This document shows positions 17,000 to 25,137 of a stretch of 49,403 nt of DNA, piece after piece (position 1 is the first letter of the stretch; each line of letters starts with the position of its first letter). The position numbers were made by a program, and so were the translations under genes. The stretch comes from Caldilinea sp. CFX5 (lineage in GTDB: Bacteria; Chloroflexota; Anaerolineae; Caldilineales; Caldilineaceae). The notes beneath the pieces were generated by a model. That model made no database searches. It worked only from the letters and a program-made list of their open reading frames with translations, and was not told the DNA's origin. The stretch covers positions 1 through 49,403 of the forward strand of contig QWII01000132.1 in the NCBI GenBank assembly GCA_021405325.1, in the 5' to 3' direction.

Positions 17000-19078
17000 A
17001 TGACCCTCGCCTACCTGGATTTTCAAATTGAAGTGACCGAAGCAGCCGCGCCGCGCTATCGGATCGCGGTGCGTTCGCAGGCCGGCGATACCCACACCGA
17101 GATCGATTTTCCCTTTACCGATGCGCAATTGCAAGTGGAATTGCAACGGCTGGAACATGCCATTCTGTATGCACGGCTTGGGACACGCGGCCGGTTAACA
17201 CCCCACGAAGAAGCGGTGCGTGACTTTGGCTTGCGCTTCTTTGACTTTCTGCTGCCGGCAGGGGATGCGCGTTCGCTCTACTATGAATGTCGGCGGGTGG
17301 CGGAGTTTGAAGGCAAGGGGGTGCGCGTCAAGCTGCTGATGCACGCGCCCCAACTGGCGGCCATGCCGTGGGAATTTCTCTTTGACCCGCGCCGCCGTGA
17401 CTACCTGGCGCTTGACCCCTATACACCGATTGTGCGTTACCCCGAACTGGCGCAACGCACAACGCCGCTGCCGGTGACGCCGCCGCTGCGCATTTTGGGC
17501 GTCATTGCCAATCCGACCGATTTACCACGGCTCGATGTCGAGCGGGAGCGGCAGCAGGTGGAAGTGGCGATCCGCCCGCTGGTTGACCAAGGCCGGGTAC
17601 AATTGACCTGGTTGTCCGGCCAAAGCTGGCGCGATCTGCAACAGTGGATGCGACCGGGCTATGGCCCCTGGCACATCTTCCACTTTATCGGCCACGGCGA
17701 GTTTGACCAACGCCGCGACGAAGGGCGCCTCTTTCTGGCCGATGAACAGGGGAAGGCGCAAGCCATCTCGGCCACGCAACTCAATCGCCTGTTGGCCTTT
17801 CAGCGGGGAACCTTGCGGCTGGCGCTGCTCAACGCGTGTGAAGGGGCCCGCGGCGGCAAATTTGATGTGCTTTCCAGCACCGCGGCGACGCTGGTCCTGG
17901 GCGGGTTGCCGGCGGTGCTGGCGATGCAATATGCCATTACCGACACGGTGGCGCTGGAATTTGCCCGCACCTTCTACAGCGCCCTGGCCGACAACCTGCC
18001 GGTTGACGCCGCGGTGGCCGACGCCCGCAACGCCATCAACCTGCACGATGAGTATTCGTTGGAGTGGGGAACGCCGGTTCTCTTTATGCGCACGGCGGAT
18101 GGGCAGTTGTTTACAATGGAAGCAGCGCAAGACAAGAAGATAGGAAGACAGGAAGACAAGAAGACAGAAGGACAGGAGGCTGTCGTCAATACTACGCTGA
18201 ACCGTAGCATAGAGCCGCCACACGAATCACGAATCACGAATTACGAATCACGTCCTGCCCCACCAAAGCCCGGCGACAAAAGAACCATTTCAGCCGCTGG
18301 CGTCGATTTCACCTTTGTCTATGTGCCGGCCGGGCCGTTCATTATGGGTTCTGAACAGTATGATGATGAAAAGCCGATCCACACCTTCCAAACCGACGCC
18401 TTCTGGCTACTCCAAACGCCGGTGACCAATGCACACTATCGCCCTTTTGTAGAAGGAGGTGGTTACACCAAACAAGAGTTATGGACACCGACGGGCTGGC
18501 AGTGGCGCGCCAAAGAAAAGCTTACCGAGCCGCGATTTTGGCAGGACAACGAGTGGAATAAGGCAAAGCAGCCGGTGGTCGGCGTCAGTTGGTATGAAGC
18601 GTTAGCCTATATCAATTGGTTGGCGCAAACAACCGGCGAACCTATCCGTCTACCAACCGAAGCGGAATGGGAAAAGGGGGCACGCGGGGAAAATGGGTTG
18701 AAATATCCGTGGGGCGACCAATCGCCAACGGAAGAACTCTGTAATTTTGGCGGCAAAGTCGGCAAGACCACACCGGTAGATCTTTACCCAAAGGGCGCCA
18801 GTCCATACGGCGCGTTGGATATGGCCGGCAATGTTTGGGAATGGACAGCCACCAAGTGGTTGGAAAATTATGAGAATTATGCCACTTTGGTGGATAATAA
18901 TCCTGAAGTGGACGCAAGCGCTCGCCGGGTGGTGCGCGGCGGCCCGTGGGGTAACTACCAGAGCATTGTGCGCGCGGCAGATCGCATCAGGTACTTACCT
19001 GACTTCAGGGACGACAACCTCGGTTTCCGTGTGGTAGTGGCCGTGGCTTTGCCCCGCAGGGAAAGGCGCCGATTTTAG
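17000..19078 (+). CDS. CHAT protease-like domain fused to FGE/SUMF1-like domain
   Basis: A 692-residue fusion. Residues about 100-365 form a CHAT (caspase-like) domain with catalytic candidates His232 in FIGHGEF and Cys280 in LLNACEGARGG, the usual HG and NACxG positions. Residues about 433-685 form a formylglycine-generating-enzyme-like domain (MGSEQYDDEKP, PVVGVSWYEA, RLPTEAEWEKGARG, DMAGNVWEWT, RVVRGGPWGN). The paired cysteines that canonical FGE uses to bind copper are absent (RGGPWGNYQSIVRA), so this half is more likely a ligand- or sugar-binding C-type-lectin-like module. The linker at about 375-425 is encoded by two short tandem repeats. Known CHAT proteins act as proteases in signalling, cell death or antiphage systems. 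Neighbours (HNH, DUF3800) fit an accessory defence region. The function is inferred. Confidence 0.9.
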   Translation: MTLAYLDFQIEVTEAAAPRYRIAVRSQAGDTHTEIDFPFTDAQLQVELQRLEHAILYARLGTRGRLTPHEEAVRDFGLRFFDFLLPAGDARSLYYECRRVAEFEGKGVRVKLLMHAPQLAAMPWEFLFDPRRRDYLALDPYTPIVRYPELAQRTTPLPVTPPLRILGVIANPTDLPRLDVERERQQVEVAIRPLVDQGRVQLTWLSGQSWRDLQQWMRPGYGPWHIFHFIGHGEFDQRRDEGRLFLADEQGKAQAISATQLNRLLAFQRGTLRLALLNACEGARGGKFDVLSSTAATLVLGGLPAVLAMQYAITDTVALEFARTFYSALADNLPVDAAVADARNAINLHDEYSLEWGTPVLFMRTADGQLFTMEAAQDKKIGRQEDKKTEGQEAVVNTTLNRSIEPPHESRITNYESRPAPPKPGDKRTISAAGVDFTFVYVPAGPFIMGSEQYDDEKPIHTFQTDAFWLLQTPVTNAHYRPFVEGGGYTKQELWTPTGWQWRAKEKLTEPRFWQDNEWNKAKQPVVGVSWYEALAYINWLAQTTGEPIRLPTEAEWEKGARGENGLKYPWGDQSPTEELCNFGGKVGKTTPVDLYPKGASPYGALDMAGNVWEWTATKWLENYENYATLVDNNPEVDASARRVVRGGPWGNYQSIVRAADRIRYLPDFRDDNLGFRVVVAVALPRRERRRF
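18131..18178. repeat. Octamer tandem repeat inside coding linker
   Basis: Six 8-base units of the GACAGGAA/GACAAGAA type, 48 bases in all, read in frame as part of the Lys/Glu/Gln-rich linker of the CHAT-FGE protein. Confidence 0.75.
18221..18252. repeat. Heptamer tandem repeat inside coding linker
   Basis: Four and a half units of CACGAAT (one reads TACGAAT), in the same CHAT-FGE linker. The same heptamer recurs in the intergenic gap at 42783 and, diverged, at 47440. Confidence 0.8.
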
Positions 19079-19247
19079 AATTGGCTACGACCTCAGCTTC
19101 CATTTAGTGTTGGCAGTGACCACCAAATAAAATGTTTCTGATTTCTGTTTGCTGAAAATAGAGGCGCGGATTCCGATAACGCGGATGCTCTGCTCTGTGC
19201 TATTTGGCCGTGTTCTTATCATGCTTTCCGTCCTAATAAGTCAGTGA

Positions 19248-19874
19248 TTGGTACACTTTCCCTTGCACTACGGCTTTATTGACGAATCGGGTGGCGTTGC
19301 ACCGTTTTCTGGTAGTCGTTATTTGGTTGTTGCCCACTTGCGGACAACCCAACCAAGAGCGCTAGAACTTCATCTACAACGGATGCGCAAGAAGTTTGGG
19401 AAAAGTCGGGCTTCGGGTGAAATGAAGGCCAGTGCTTCTACCCCAGCCGTTATTGAACGGTTTCTGGAAGCGATTGCAGTGGAAGAAGTATGGATCAATG
19501 CCGTAATTGTTGACAAACGCGCCATCACGCGTCCACCTACCGATCCAGAGACAATTTACCATACGGCTGTTGGGCAAGCCGTTTATCGTGCCTTGTCTAT
19601 GCAGCCACGACTTGATGTCTATTTGGATAGACGCTATACCACCCAACGCCAGCGCGATGCACTTGAACGCGCCATCCGTGAGCAGATCAGTCCGTTGCCG
19701 CAGACGGTGTTGCTACTACGGCAGGAAGATTCGCTCCGCAGCAAAGGATTGCAGGTTGTTGATTTTGTCGCTTGGGCCTTTTTTCAGAAATATGAACAAG
19801 CGAATGATCACTTTGTGCGCTTGCTTGCTCATCGCATTGATGGTGAGGAAGTGATTGAACGACAACTGTGGTAA
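19248..19874 (+). CDS. DUF3800 family protein
   Basis: A 208-residue protein with the DUF3800 pattern: an N-terminal strand ending in YGFIDESG, a central VYLDRR, and a C-terminal LQVVDFVAWAFFQKYE. The conserved acidic residues (D-E-S-G and V-D) suggest an RNase H-like fold, as proposed for this family, and the family is often met near defence or mobile genes. The start is uncertain: TTG at 19248 or TTG at 19263, neither with a good ribosome binding site. It follows the CHAT-FGE gene by about 170 bases. No biochemical function is established for most members. Confidence 0.78.
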   Translation: MVHFPLHYGFIDESGGVAPFSGSRYLVVAHLRTTQPRALELHLQRMRKKFGKSRASGEMKASASTPAVIERFLEAIAVEEVWINAVIVDKRAITRPPTDPETIYHTAVGQAVYRALSMQPRLDVYLDRRYTTQRQRDALERAIREQISPLPQTVLLLRQEDSLRSKGLQVVDFVAWAFFQKYEQANDHFVRLLAHRIDGEEVIERQLW

Positions 19875-19942
19875 ATAAAAAAAGCGGCTCACCCTACGCC
19901 CCGATTTCACTCTGTCCCGACGCATTGCAGCGCCAGCTAGGT

Positions 19943-19957
19943 CTACGCTATGCGTAG
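19943..19957. repeat. Small hairpin
   Basis: CTACGC and GCGTAG arms around TAT, in the gap after the DUF3800 gene. Minor element. Confidence 0.4.
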
Positions 19958-20004
19958 CCAGGGTCTGTAGGACTTACGATACCGCTTGTTACAATTATAC
20001 CATA

Positions 20005-20403
20005 ATGATAATGCCAATAGCAACACGCAAACATAGGCAAATCAACCCGCTGTTGTTGGAAACTATAGAAATAGAAAAACTCTGGGTTCACTACGATGAC
20101 GAAGCCGACAGCATGGTCATTTACCTCACCGGTGCGCCGGTCTTCGCCGTTTCGGTGCATGTCGACGATGACACCTACATCAAAGTAAACCCAACAACGG
20201 GGGATATTGTCGGCTTTCATGTGGAAGCGTGGGAACGAGGGTTTTTGCCCACACATCCCGAACTGCAAGCGCTCTGGCAAAAATTACAGCCAGTTGTGGA
20301 GACAACGCCGGACTGGACGATGTATTTGCGGATGCTGGCCTTGTGGATCATCTTTCTGTTGAAGGCTGACCATCTCTTCCAACCTTCATTGCAACCAGGG
20401 TAA
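20005..20403 (+). CDS. DUF2283 domain protein
   Basis: A 132-residue protein. Residues about 27-75 match DUF2283: VHYDDEADSMVIYL, then a short strand, then VNPTTGDIVGFHVEA. The C-terminal 50 residues are extra and include a hydrophobic stretch (MLALWIIFLL). DUF2283 proteins are small, of unknown function, and sometimes sit in toxin-antitoxin-like pairs. The start at 20005 lacks a ribosome binding site and a TATACC element lies only a few bases before it, so the true start may be the ATG at 20011 or later. The next gene begins 19 bases downstream and is probably cotranscribed. Confidence 0.72.
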   Translation: MIMPIATRKHRQINPLLLETIEIEKLWVHYDDEADSMVIYLTGAPVFAVSVHVDDDTYIKVNPTTGDIVGFHVEAWERGFLPTHPELQALWQKLQPVVETTPDWTMYLRMLALWIIFLLKADHLFQPSLQPG

Positions 20404-20422
20404 CCATTTTTACGGATAGAGC

Positions 20423-20656
20423 TTGATGACCAAAGAAGACTCATGGCTGATCCCGCCGAAGCAGCAGCTAGATCGTTTCTTTTCAGCTGCGCAACAGCAG
20501 CAGTTGACGCGCTTGATGGCTGAATGGCGCACGCAACGCGACCAGGGCAAGTCACTGCCCGCAAATTTTCAGGCAGAACTCGAAGCCTTAGTCGAAGCCG
20601 AATTGTTGGCTGCCGCCGCACGCACAACGGCTATGCTGGATGATCCCACGCCATAA
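20423..20656 (+). CDS. Small helical protein downstream of DUF2283 gene
   Basis: A 77-residue mostly helical protein of unknown family (LTRLMAEWRTQRD, LVEAELLAAAARTTAMLDD). Placed 19 bases after the DUF2283 gene and in the same direction, so the pair likely forms a unit. A toxin-antitoxin or partner relation is possible but unproven. Confidence 0.6.
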   Translation: MMTKEDSWLIPPKQQLDRFFSAAQQQQLTRLMAEWRTQRDQGKSLPANFQAELEALVEAELLAAAARTTAMLDDPTP

Positions 20657-20693
20657 GCGCAATTTACCCCTGGTTGTCTTTATTGAGCGCTCT

Positions 20694-20753
20694 GCGGCTA
20701 GGGCGCGGAGCGCCCGCCCCTGGATTCCCACGCCGAGCGTGGGAACCAGCCGC
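20694..20753. repeat. Three-arm palindromic element
   Basis: An outer stem GCGGCT/AGCCGC (20694-20699 and 20748-20753) encloses two hairpins, GGGCGC-GGA-GCGCCC and TTCCCACGC-CGA-GCGTGGGAA. It lies between the convergent small gene and the M24 peptidase gene. Layout similar to the elements at 41132 and 49173. Confidence 0.65.
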
Positions 20754-20756
20754 CTG

Positions 20757-22055
20757 CTACCCAATCAAATGTAACGCCGTCTGCCGGCCATCCAGCCAAC
20801 GCATCTGGCCGCCACTGAGCATGGCATCTTCTTCCAGCGCCATGCGCACCAGTTGGTTGTTCCATTCGGGGATTGCCTTTTTGGCGTTGAGTTCGATGGA
20901 ATAGCAGGTGTTGTCGAAAAGTTCGTAGTCGCCCTTGCCCGGCACGCCCCCTTGTTGATCCCACAGGCCGACAATCGGTCCGGCGGCGTGACCGTGGTAG
21001 CCCAGCGGGTGGCTATAGACTTGCGGTTGGATGCCTTCGCGTTTGGCCTGTTCCAGCACAATTTTTAACACATCATTGCCGCTGCGTCCGACCTGCATCG
21101 CCGCCATGTGAATATCTTGTAAGCGATTGCCCTCGGCCAGCAGCACACGCAACCCTTCCGGTGCGTCGCTCTCCCCCGGCTTGAGGACATAGGCGTTCTG
21201 CTGGTGATCGGTTGCCAGCCCCAGGTAGTAGAAACCGACATCACAGTGGAGCAGGTCGCCGGGGAGGATCAGCTTGCGCCGTTCGTGGCTACCGCCACCG
21301 GCCGGGCCATCAAAGGTCAGCCCTGGCGCTTGGATTTCCACACTGGGTTGGAACCAGGTGCGCAGGCCCAGGTCGTGCATCTTCTGGCGGAACCACCAGA
21401 CCACATCATCGGTGGTGGTGATGCCGGACTGGATCGTGCGGCTGGAGAACCCTTCGGCGATGAGGGCGTGGGCCATCTGCGCCAGACCGGGATAGACGGT
21501 GACCTCCGGCGCAATGCGATGTTCCAGCCAGCCGACACAAAGGCGTTCCGCGCTACAGACGCGACCGGCGTAAGTTTCCCCCAGCGCGGCGAGCACCCGC
21601 CCATGTTCGCTGTAACTCAAGCCGTCGCCAAAAGGGAATTCATCGGCGTAGTTGAGGCCGATGCGCTGCGGGTCGCGTTCCCGCACCACCCGCCCCAGGC
21701 AGGCGAACTGGTCTTCCTTCTCCGGCTCCCACCCCTTGTGATAGTAGTCACCGTGGCCGTAGCGGTCGAGCGTTAGCCGTTCGACCGTGCCGTCGGGCTG
21801 GCGGGTGAAGACCAGGATGGTGCGCCGGCGCGCCGCCATCGCCGGTTCCGGCAGGAAGGTCATGATCACCGGGTCTTCGTTGTATTCACGGGCGACGATC
21901 AGCCACATATCAAAGCCTTCACGCGCCATGAGGGCGGGCAAAAATTCATCCAGCCGCTGTTTGAGCCAGCAGTTGCGCACCTCGGCTTGGGCGCGTAGGG
22001 GTAGGATTTTGTTGGTATAGGCCGACAAGGGGAGGGGTTGGGAAAGCATCATCAT
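20757..22055 (-). CDS. M24 family metallopeptidase (Xaa-Pro aminopeptidase-like)
   Basis: A 432-residue cytoplasmic protein. The N-terminal creatinase-like domain (about 1-190, with GFDMWLIVAREYNEDPV) is followed by a pita-bread M24 domain. HCDVGFYYLGLATDHQQ carries the first metal-site aspartates or variants, GYHGHAAGP the His region, and SIELNAKKAIPEW a C-terminal block. Known members release N-terminal residues before proline or cleave related amides. The metal ligands are not all in the canonical spacing, so substrate and activity are less certain than the fold. Three consecutive ATG codons start the frame with no clear ribosome binding site. Confidence 0.85.
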   Translation of the reverse strand: MMMLSQPLPLSAYTNKILPLRAQAEVRNCWLKQRLDEFLPALMAREGFDMWLIVAREYNEDPVIMTFLPEPAMAARRRTILVFTRQPDGTVERLTLDRYGHGDYYHKGWEPEKEDQFACLGRVVRERDPQRIGLNYADEFPFGDGLSYSEHGRVLAALGETYAGRVCSAERLCVGWLEHRIAPEVTVYPGLAQMAHALIAEGFSSRTIQSGITTTDDVVWWFRQKMHDLGLRTWFQPSVEIQAPGLTFDGPAGGGSHERRKLILPGDLLHCDVGFYYLGLATDHQQNAYVLKPGESDAPEGLRVLLAEGNRLQDIHMAAMQVGRSGNDVLKIVLEQAKREGIQPQVYSHPLGYHGHAAGPIVGLWDQQGGVPGKGDYELFDNTCYSIELNAKKAIPEWNNQLVRMALEEDAMLSGGQMRWLDGRQTALHLIG

Positions 22056-22107
22056 ACACCGAGCCTTTATCTTGGTAACGCAGTTGAATGGGAAAAATGT
22101 GATTTTT

Positions 22108-22228
22108 AGTATACACGGATAGGAAGGAACCCTGATATTTTATATACCAACGAATACCAGAAAGGAACACCTTTAGAGAAATTATTTTAATCTATAAAAT
22201 CAGTGTTCCTTCCTATCTGGGTATACTC
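22108..22228. repeat. Long imperfect inverted repeat, MITE-like
   Basis: Arms of about 38 bases (22108-22146 and about 22191-22227) match except for a few mismatches and a two-base indel. They share the core GATAGGAAGGAAC and begin AGTATAC at both outer ends. About 44 AT-rich bases separate them. It sits in the 330-base gap between the divergent M24 and SDR genes; the rest of that gap holds only the SDR promoter. Confidence 0.65.
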
Positions 22229-22264
22229 TACATGTCAGCAATCCGGTGTTGGTGTGTCGGCGTG

Positions 22265-22293
22265 TTGACTTTCCGCTCCCCTACAGGTAAGAT
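22265..22293 (+). promoter_or_regulatory. Promoter of SDR gene
   Basis: -35 TTGACT at 22265-22270, a 17-base spacer, and -10 TAAGAT at 22288-22293, about 95 bases before the ATG at 22387. Confidence 0.5.
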
Positions 22294-22386
22294 GGAACCA
22301 GTGACAACAACAGGTGTAACACCAAGCTCCCCGCTCGTGACTGGCTACGAGCAGGGCTGGCAGCTACGATAGACGACGAACACAGT

Positions 22387-23268
22387 ATGACAGCACTTGA
22401 TGAAAAATCGCTATTCAACCATCCCCACGCCATCGTCATCACCGGCGCCTCAACCGGCATTGGCGCGGCGTGCGCCGAACGGTTGGCCGCGGCCGGCTTT
22501 CAGATCTTTGCCGGTGTGCGCAAAGCGGAAGATGGTGCAGCGTTACAACAAGCGATTGGCGATCGGGTCACGCCCTTGCTCCTGGATGTCACCAATGCCG
22601 AACAGATTGCCGCCGCGCAGGCGACCGTGGCGGCGACGGTTGGTGAGCGTGGATTGGCTGGTCTGGTCAACAATGCCGGGATTGCCGTCGGTGGCCCGCT
22701 GGAATTTATGCCGCTGGCTGAGTTTCATCAGCAGATGCAAGTCAATGTCTATGGCGCGCTGGCCGTAACCCAGGCGTTTTTACCTTTGTTGCGGCAGGCG
22801 ACCGGACGGATTATCAACATGAGTTCGATTTCCGGGCTGGCGGCCAGTCCCTTTCTGGGACCGTATGCTGCCTCCAAGTTTGCCCTGGAAGCGCTCTCCG
22901 ATGCCTTGCGGCTGGAATTGCGCCCGTGGAGGATTCAGGTCATTCTGGTCGAACCGGGAAATATTGCCACGCCGATCTGGCAAAAGGGGCTGGCTTTCGC
23001 TGATCAACTGGAAGCCAAGCTGCCGGCGCCGGCGCAAGAATACTACGGCCCGATCTTCCCCTTTATGCGCAATATGTTGACAAGAAGTCGCGGTACGCCG
23101 GCGGCGGCCGTGGCGCAGGTGGTCGAACAGGCATTGACGGTTCCACAACCCAGCGCGCGCTATTTGGTGGGAAATGACGCCCGCTTGCGCACCTGGATCG
23201 AACGGTTGCCCACCCGCTGGCGCGATGGCTTGATCGCCAGTCGCCTGCCCAAGTATGGGAAGCAATAG
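22387..23268 (+). CDS. Short-chain dehydrogenase/reductase
   Basis: A 293-residue classical SDR. It has the cofactor motif TGASTGIG near residue 19-26, the NNAG motif (LVNNAGIAVGG) and the catalytic Ser (NMSSISG) followed by YAASK carrying Tyr and Lys. After these comes the EPGNIATPIW loop that usually shapes the substrate pocket. The C-terminal extension resembles 17-beta-hydroxysteroid or retinol-type SDRs, but the substrate is unknown. Own promoter at 22265; no good ribosome binding site. The rsmD gene follows after about 45 bases and is probably on the same transcript. Confidence 0.93.
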   Translation: MTALDEKSLFNHPHAIVITGASTGIGAACAERLAAAGFQIFAGVRKAEDGAALQQAIGDRVTPLLLDVTNAEQIAAAQATVAATVGERGLAGLVNNAGIAVGGPLEFMPLAEFHQQMQVNVYGALAVTQAFLPLLRQATGRIINMSSISGLAASPFLGPYAASKFALEALSDALRLELRPWRIQVILVEPGNIATPIWQKGLAFADQLEAKLPAPAQEYYGPIFPFMRNMLTRSRGTPAAAVAQVVEQALTVPQPSARYLVGNDARLRTWIERLPTRWRDGLIASRLPKYGKQ

Positions 23269-23314
23269 CATCAGGAAAGTTTAATTTACTGTAGAGATTA
23301 AGAGATTGAAGAAT

Positions 23315-23977
23315 ATGCGTGTCATTACAGGCCGCGCCAAAGGTCGCAAATTACAATCGGTGCCGGGGGACAGCACCCGCCCCATCACCGATCGCGCCAA
23401 GGAAGCGCTCTTTAGCATTTTAGGCCAATGGATTGAGGGCGCCCGCGTCCTCGACCTCTTTGGCGGCACGGGTTCAGTCGGCATTGAAAGCCTGAGCCGC
23501 GGGGCAGCCTTTGCCCATTTTGTCGATCTCAACCGGAAAGCGGTGGAGACCATTCGCGCCAACTTGCGCCACTGTCAACTGGACGCCGATGCCCTGGTTG
23601 AGCGGGCCGATAGTTTTACCATGCTCAAGAATTATCGGGGTGAGCCGTTTGATCTGATCTATGTGGCGCCGCCCCAATATCAAGAGCTCTGGCACAAGGC
23701 GCTTCTGCTCATTGATAGTCGCCCTGAATTGTTGACGCCTGACGGCGAGGTGATTGTCCAGATCCACCCCAGAGAGGATGCGCCGGTGGCGTTGCAATTT
23801 CTGCGCGAGTATGACCGGCGGCGCTATGGCTCTGTTCTCCTCGTTTTCTATGCTTCCGCCAGTGCAATGGACGCGGCCATGGATGATGATGAGATGGGTG
23901 GTGAGTTTGACGATAAATTTGATACCGCTGAAGGTTTTTCTGACCCCGCCACGAGTAGCACGACAATGTTACAGTAG
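23315..23977 (+). CDS. rsmD: 16S rRNA (guanine-966-N2)-methyltransferase RsmD
   Basis: About 220 residues. It begins MRVITGRAKGRKLQ, the characteristic RsmD opening, followed by TRPITDRAKEALFSIL, the SAM-binding LDLFGGTGSVGIESLSRGA and a VDLN acidic loop. The motif IV position reads VAPPQY rather than the common DPPY. Known role: methylation of G966 in 16S rRNA during 30S assembly. A C-terminal acidic extension of about 40 residues (MDDDEMGGEFDDKFD) is unusual. The ATG at 23315 is preferred over the TTG at 23306 because it gives the family N-terminus. Confidence 0.9.
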   Translation: MRVITGRAKGRKLQSVPGDSTRPITDRAKEALFSILGQWIEGARVLDLFGGTGSVGIESLSRGAAFAHFVDLNRKAVETIRANLRHCQLDADALVERADSFTMLKNYRGEPFDLIYVAPPQYQELWHKALLLIDSRPELLTPDGEVIVQIHPREDAPVALQFLREYDRRRYGSVLLVFYASASAMDAAMDDDEMGGEFDDKFDTAEGFSDPATSSTTMLQ

Positions 23978-23983
23978 ACCCAG

Positions 23984-24048
23984 ACCGCCGGGCGGTGGCT
24001 CGAAGATGGCTTGAAGTTCAGCACCATGTTCGGCCACCGCCCGGCGGT
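23984..24048. repeat. Inverted repeat, 16-base perfect arms
   Basis: ACCGCCGGGCGGTGGC at 23984-23999 and its exact complement at 24033-24048, with a 33-base spacer, just after the rsmD stop. Confidence 0.75.
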
Positions 24049-24116
24049 AAGGGGCTATTGCAGAAAGCCAAAAGCACCGTGGCTCAAGTACGGGAAGCGT
24101 GAGGTTCCGTCGCGCC

Positions 24117-24149
24117 ACACCTGTCAGGTTTGCAAAACCTGACAGGTGT
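24117..24149. terminator. Perfect hairpin between convergent genes
   Basis: 15-base perfect arms (ACACCTGTCAGGTTT and complement) around a three-base loop. It lies between rsmD and the convergent Tyr/Trp-rich gene, so a two-way terminator is plausible. This type of palindrome also looks like a dispersed repeat. Confidence 0.7.
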
Positions 24150-24182
24150 TCACCCTTTCCGTCGATGAGCGAAGCGCCGTTA

Positions 24183-24836
24183 TTACCTGACGGCGCGTAC
24201 ACCCTGCCAGGCATGTTGGACAGCGTCACGGTAGCGTTCCCAAGGCAGTTGGGCATCGGCATACTCGGTTTCATAATACTTACGCACTTCCGGCTCCATC
24301 TCTGCCCACTCATAGCCATGATAGGCCGGATCAACGGCCAGGGTATACCCATAGTGATAGGCGGGTTCATAATAGTCAAAAGCCAATCCGTCGGTATCCG
24401 TCACCTCCTGGTAATGGTTCTGAAACCCGGGGCGATAGGTATCGTACTCCGCATAGTGGTGGACCCGTAACGCATCCGGATTTCGTTGTTCGCGCCAGCC
24501 ATAATGGACTGCCTCCGCAATATCCGCCCAAGCACTGGGATGGTTCGCCTGCCAGTGGCGCTGGGCCGCTTCTTTGACCTCATCCCATGTCGCCGACCCA
24601 CTTTCCTCGCCTAATTCAAAGCCGAAGCGGTAGGCGGGAGCATAAAACGCTTCGTAGCCATGGCCATTGTCATGATAGTTGAGTTGATAGTGACGACGAA
24701 AACTAGCATCGTGGGTATTATAGCGGTCCTCGATTGGGTGTTGATCGTGGCTGCCGTTAGGGGCGCCACGCCCATGCGTCGCTGGTTGTCCGGCCCACAT
24801 CTGTTGTGTTGCGGGAGTTTGTTGGCTATTTGTCAT
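24183..24836 (-). CDS. Tyr/Trp-rich internally duplicated protein of unknown function
   Basis: A 217-residue soluble protein with no known family name. Two similar halves of about 75 residues are visible. Each has HY, then an acidic gap, then FYxPAYRFGFEL or YYEPAYHYGYTL, a W-x-E block, and a final W-x-x-x-x-x-A-V-x-x-x-W (WADIAEAVHYGW, WERYRDAVQHAW). A low-complexity N-terminus rich in Gln, Thr and His precedes them. Similar repeated proteins are met as hypotheticals in stress-tolerant bacteria, but no function is known. Ribosome binding site GGAGCAAC precedes the ATG at 24836. Confidence 0.75.
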   Translation of the reverse strand: MTNSQQTPATQQMWAGQPATHGRGAPNGSHDQHPIEDRYNTHDASFRRHYQLNYHDNGHGYEAFYAPAYRFGFELGEESGSATWDEVKEAAQRHWQANHPSAWADIAEAVHYGWREQRNPDALRVHHYAEYDTYRPGFQNHYQEVTDTDGLAFDYYEPAYHYGYTLAVDPAYHGYEWAEMEPEVRKYYETEYADAQLPWERYRDAVQHAWQGVRAVR

Positions 24837-25034
24837 AAGTTGCTCCTTTCGTATGGCTGCCTATGTACAGTAATACACCAAAAACAGGTTAAATGGGCTG
24901 TATCACGATACGCTTGGTGGATAGATGCGGCATATTTTTTAACGGCGATGATTTTACTAACAGAAATAATTTACTGACGCGCCAACCGCCGGTTAAAAGT
25001 GGTAATTAACGGTAACATTACAGCCGTAAGGGAC

Positions 25035-25063
25035 TCGACTTTTACAACAAATCATGCTATACT
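25035..25063 (+). promoter_or_regulatory. Promoter of BTAD regulator
   Basis: -35 TCGACT at 25035-25040, a 17-base spacer, and -10 TATACT at 25058-25063 with extended TGC at 25055-25057. The -10 hexamer and TGC are the same as in the promoter at 370. The gap from 24837 to here shows nothing else. Confidence 0.5.
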
Positions 25064-25137
25064 TATGATAATGATTGCAGCCTTTTGTTACCCACATTGC
25101 CAGCGTTGCCACGGCGCCGGATCGGGCGAGGTGCGTG

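Noticed and set aside
18131..18252. Possible CRISPR array
   Set aside because: Units are 7 or 8 bases with no spacers, and no cas gene is present.
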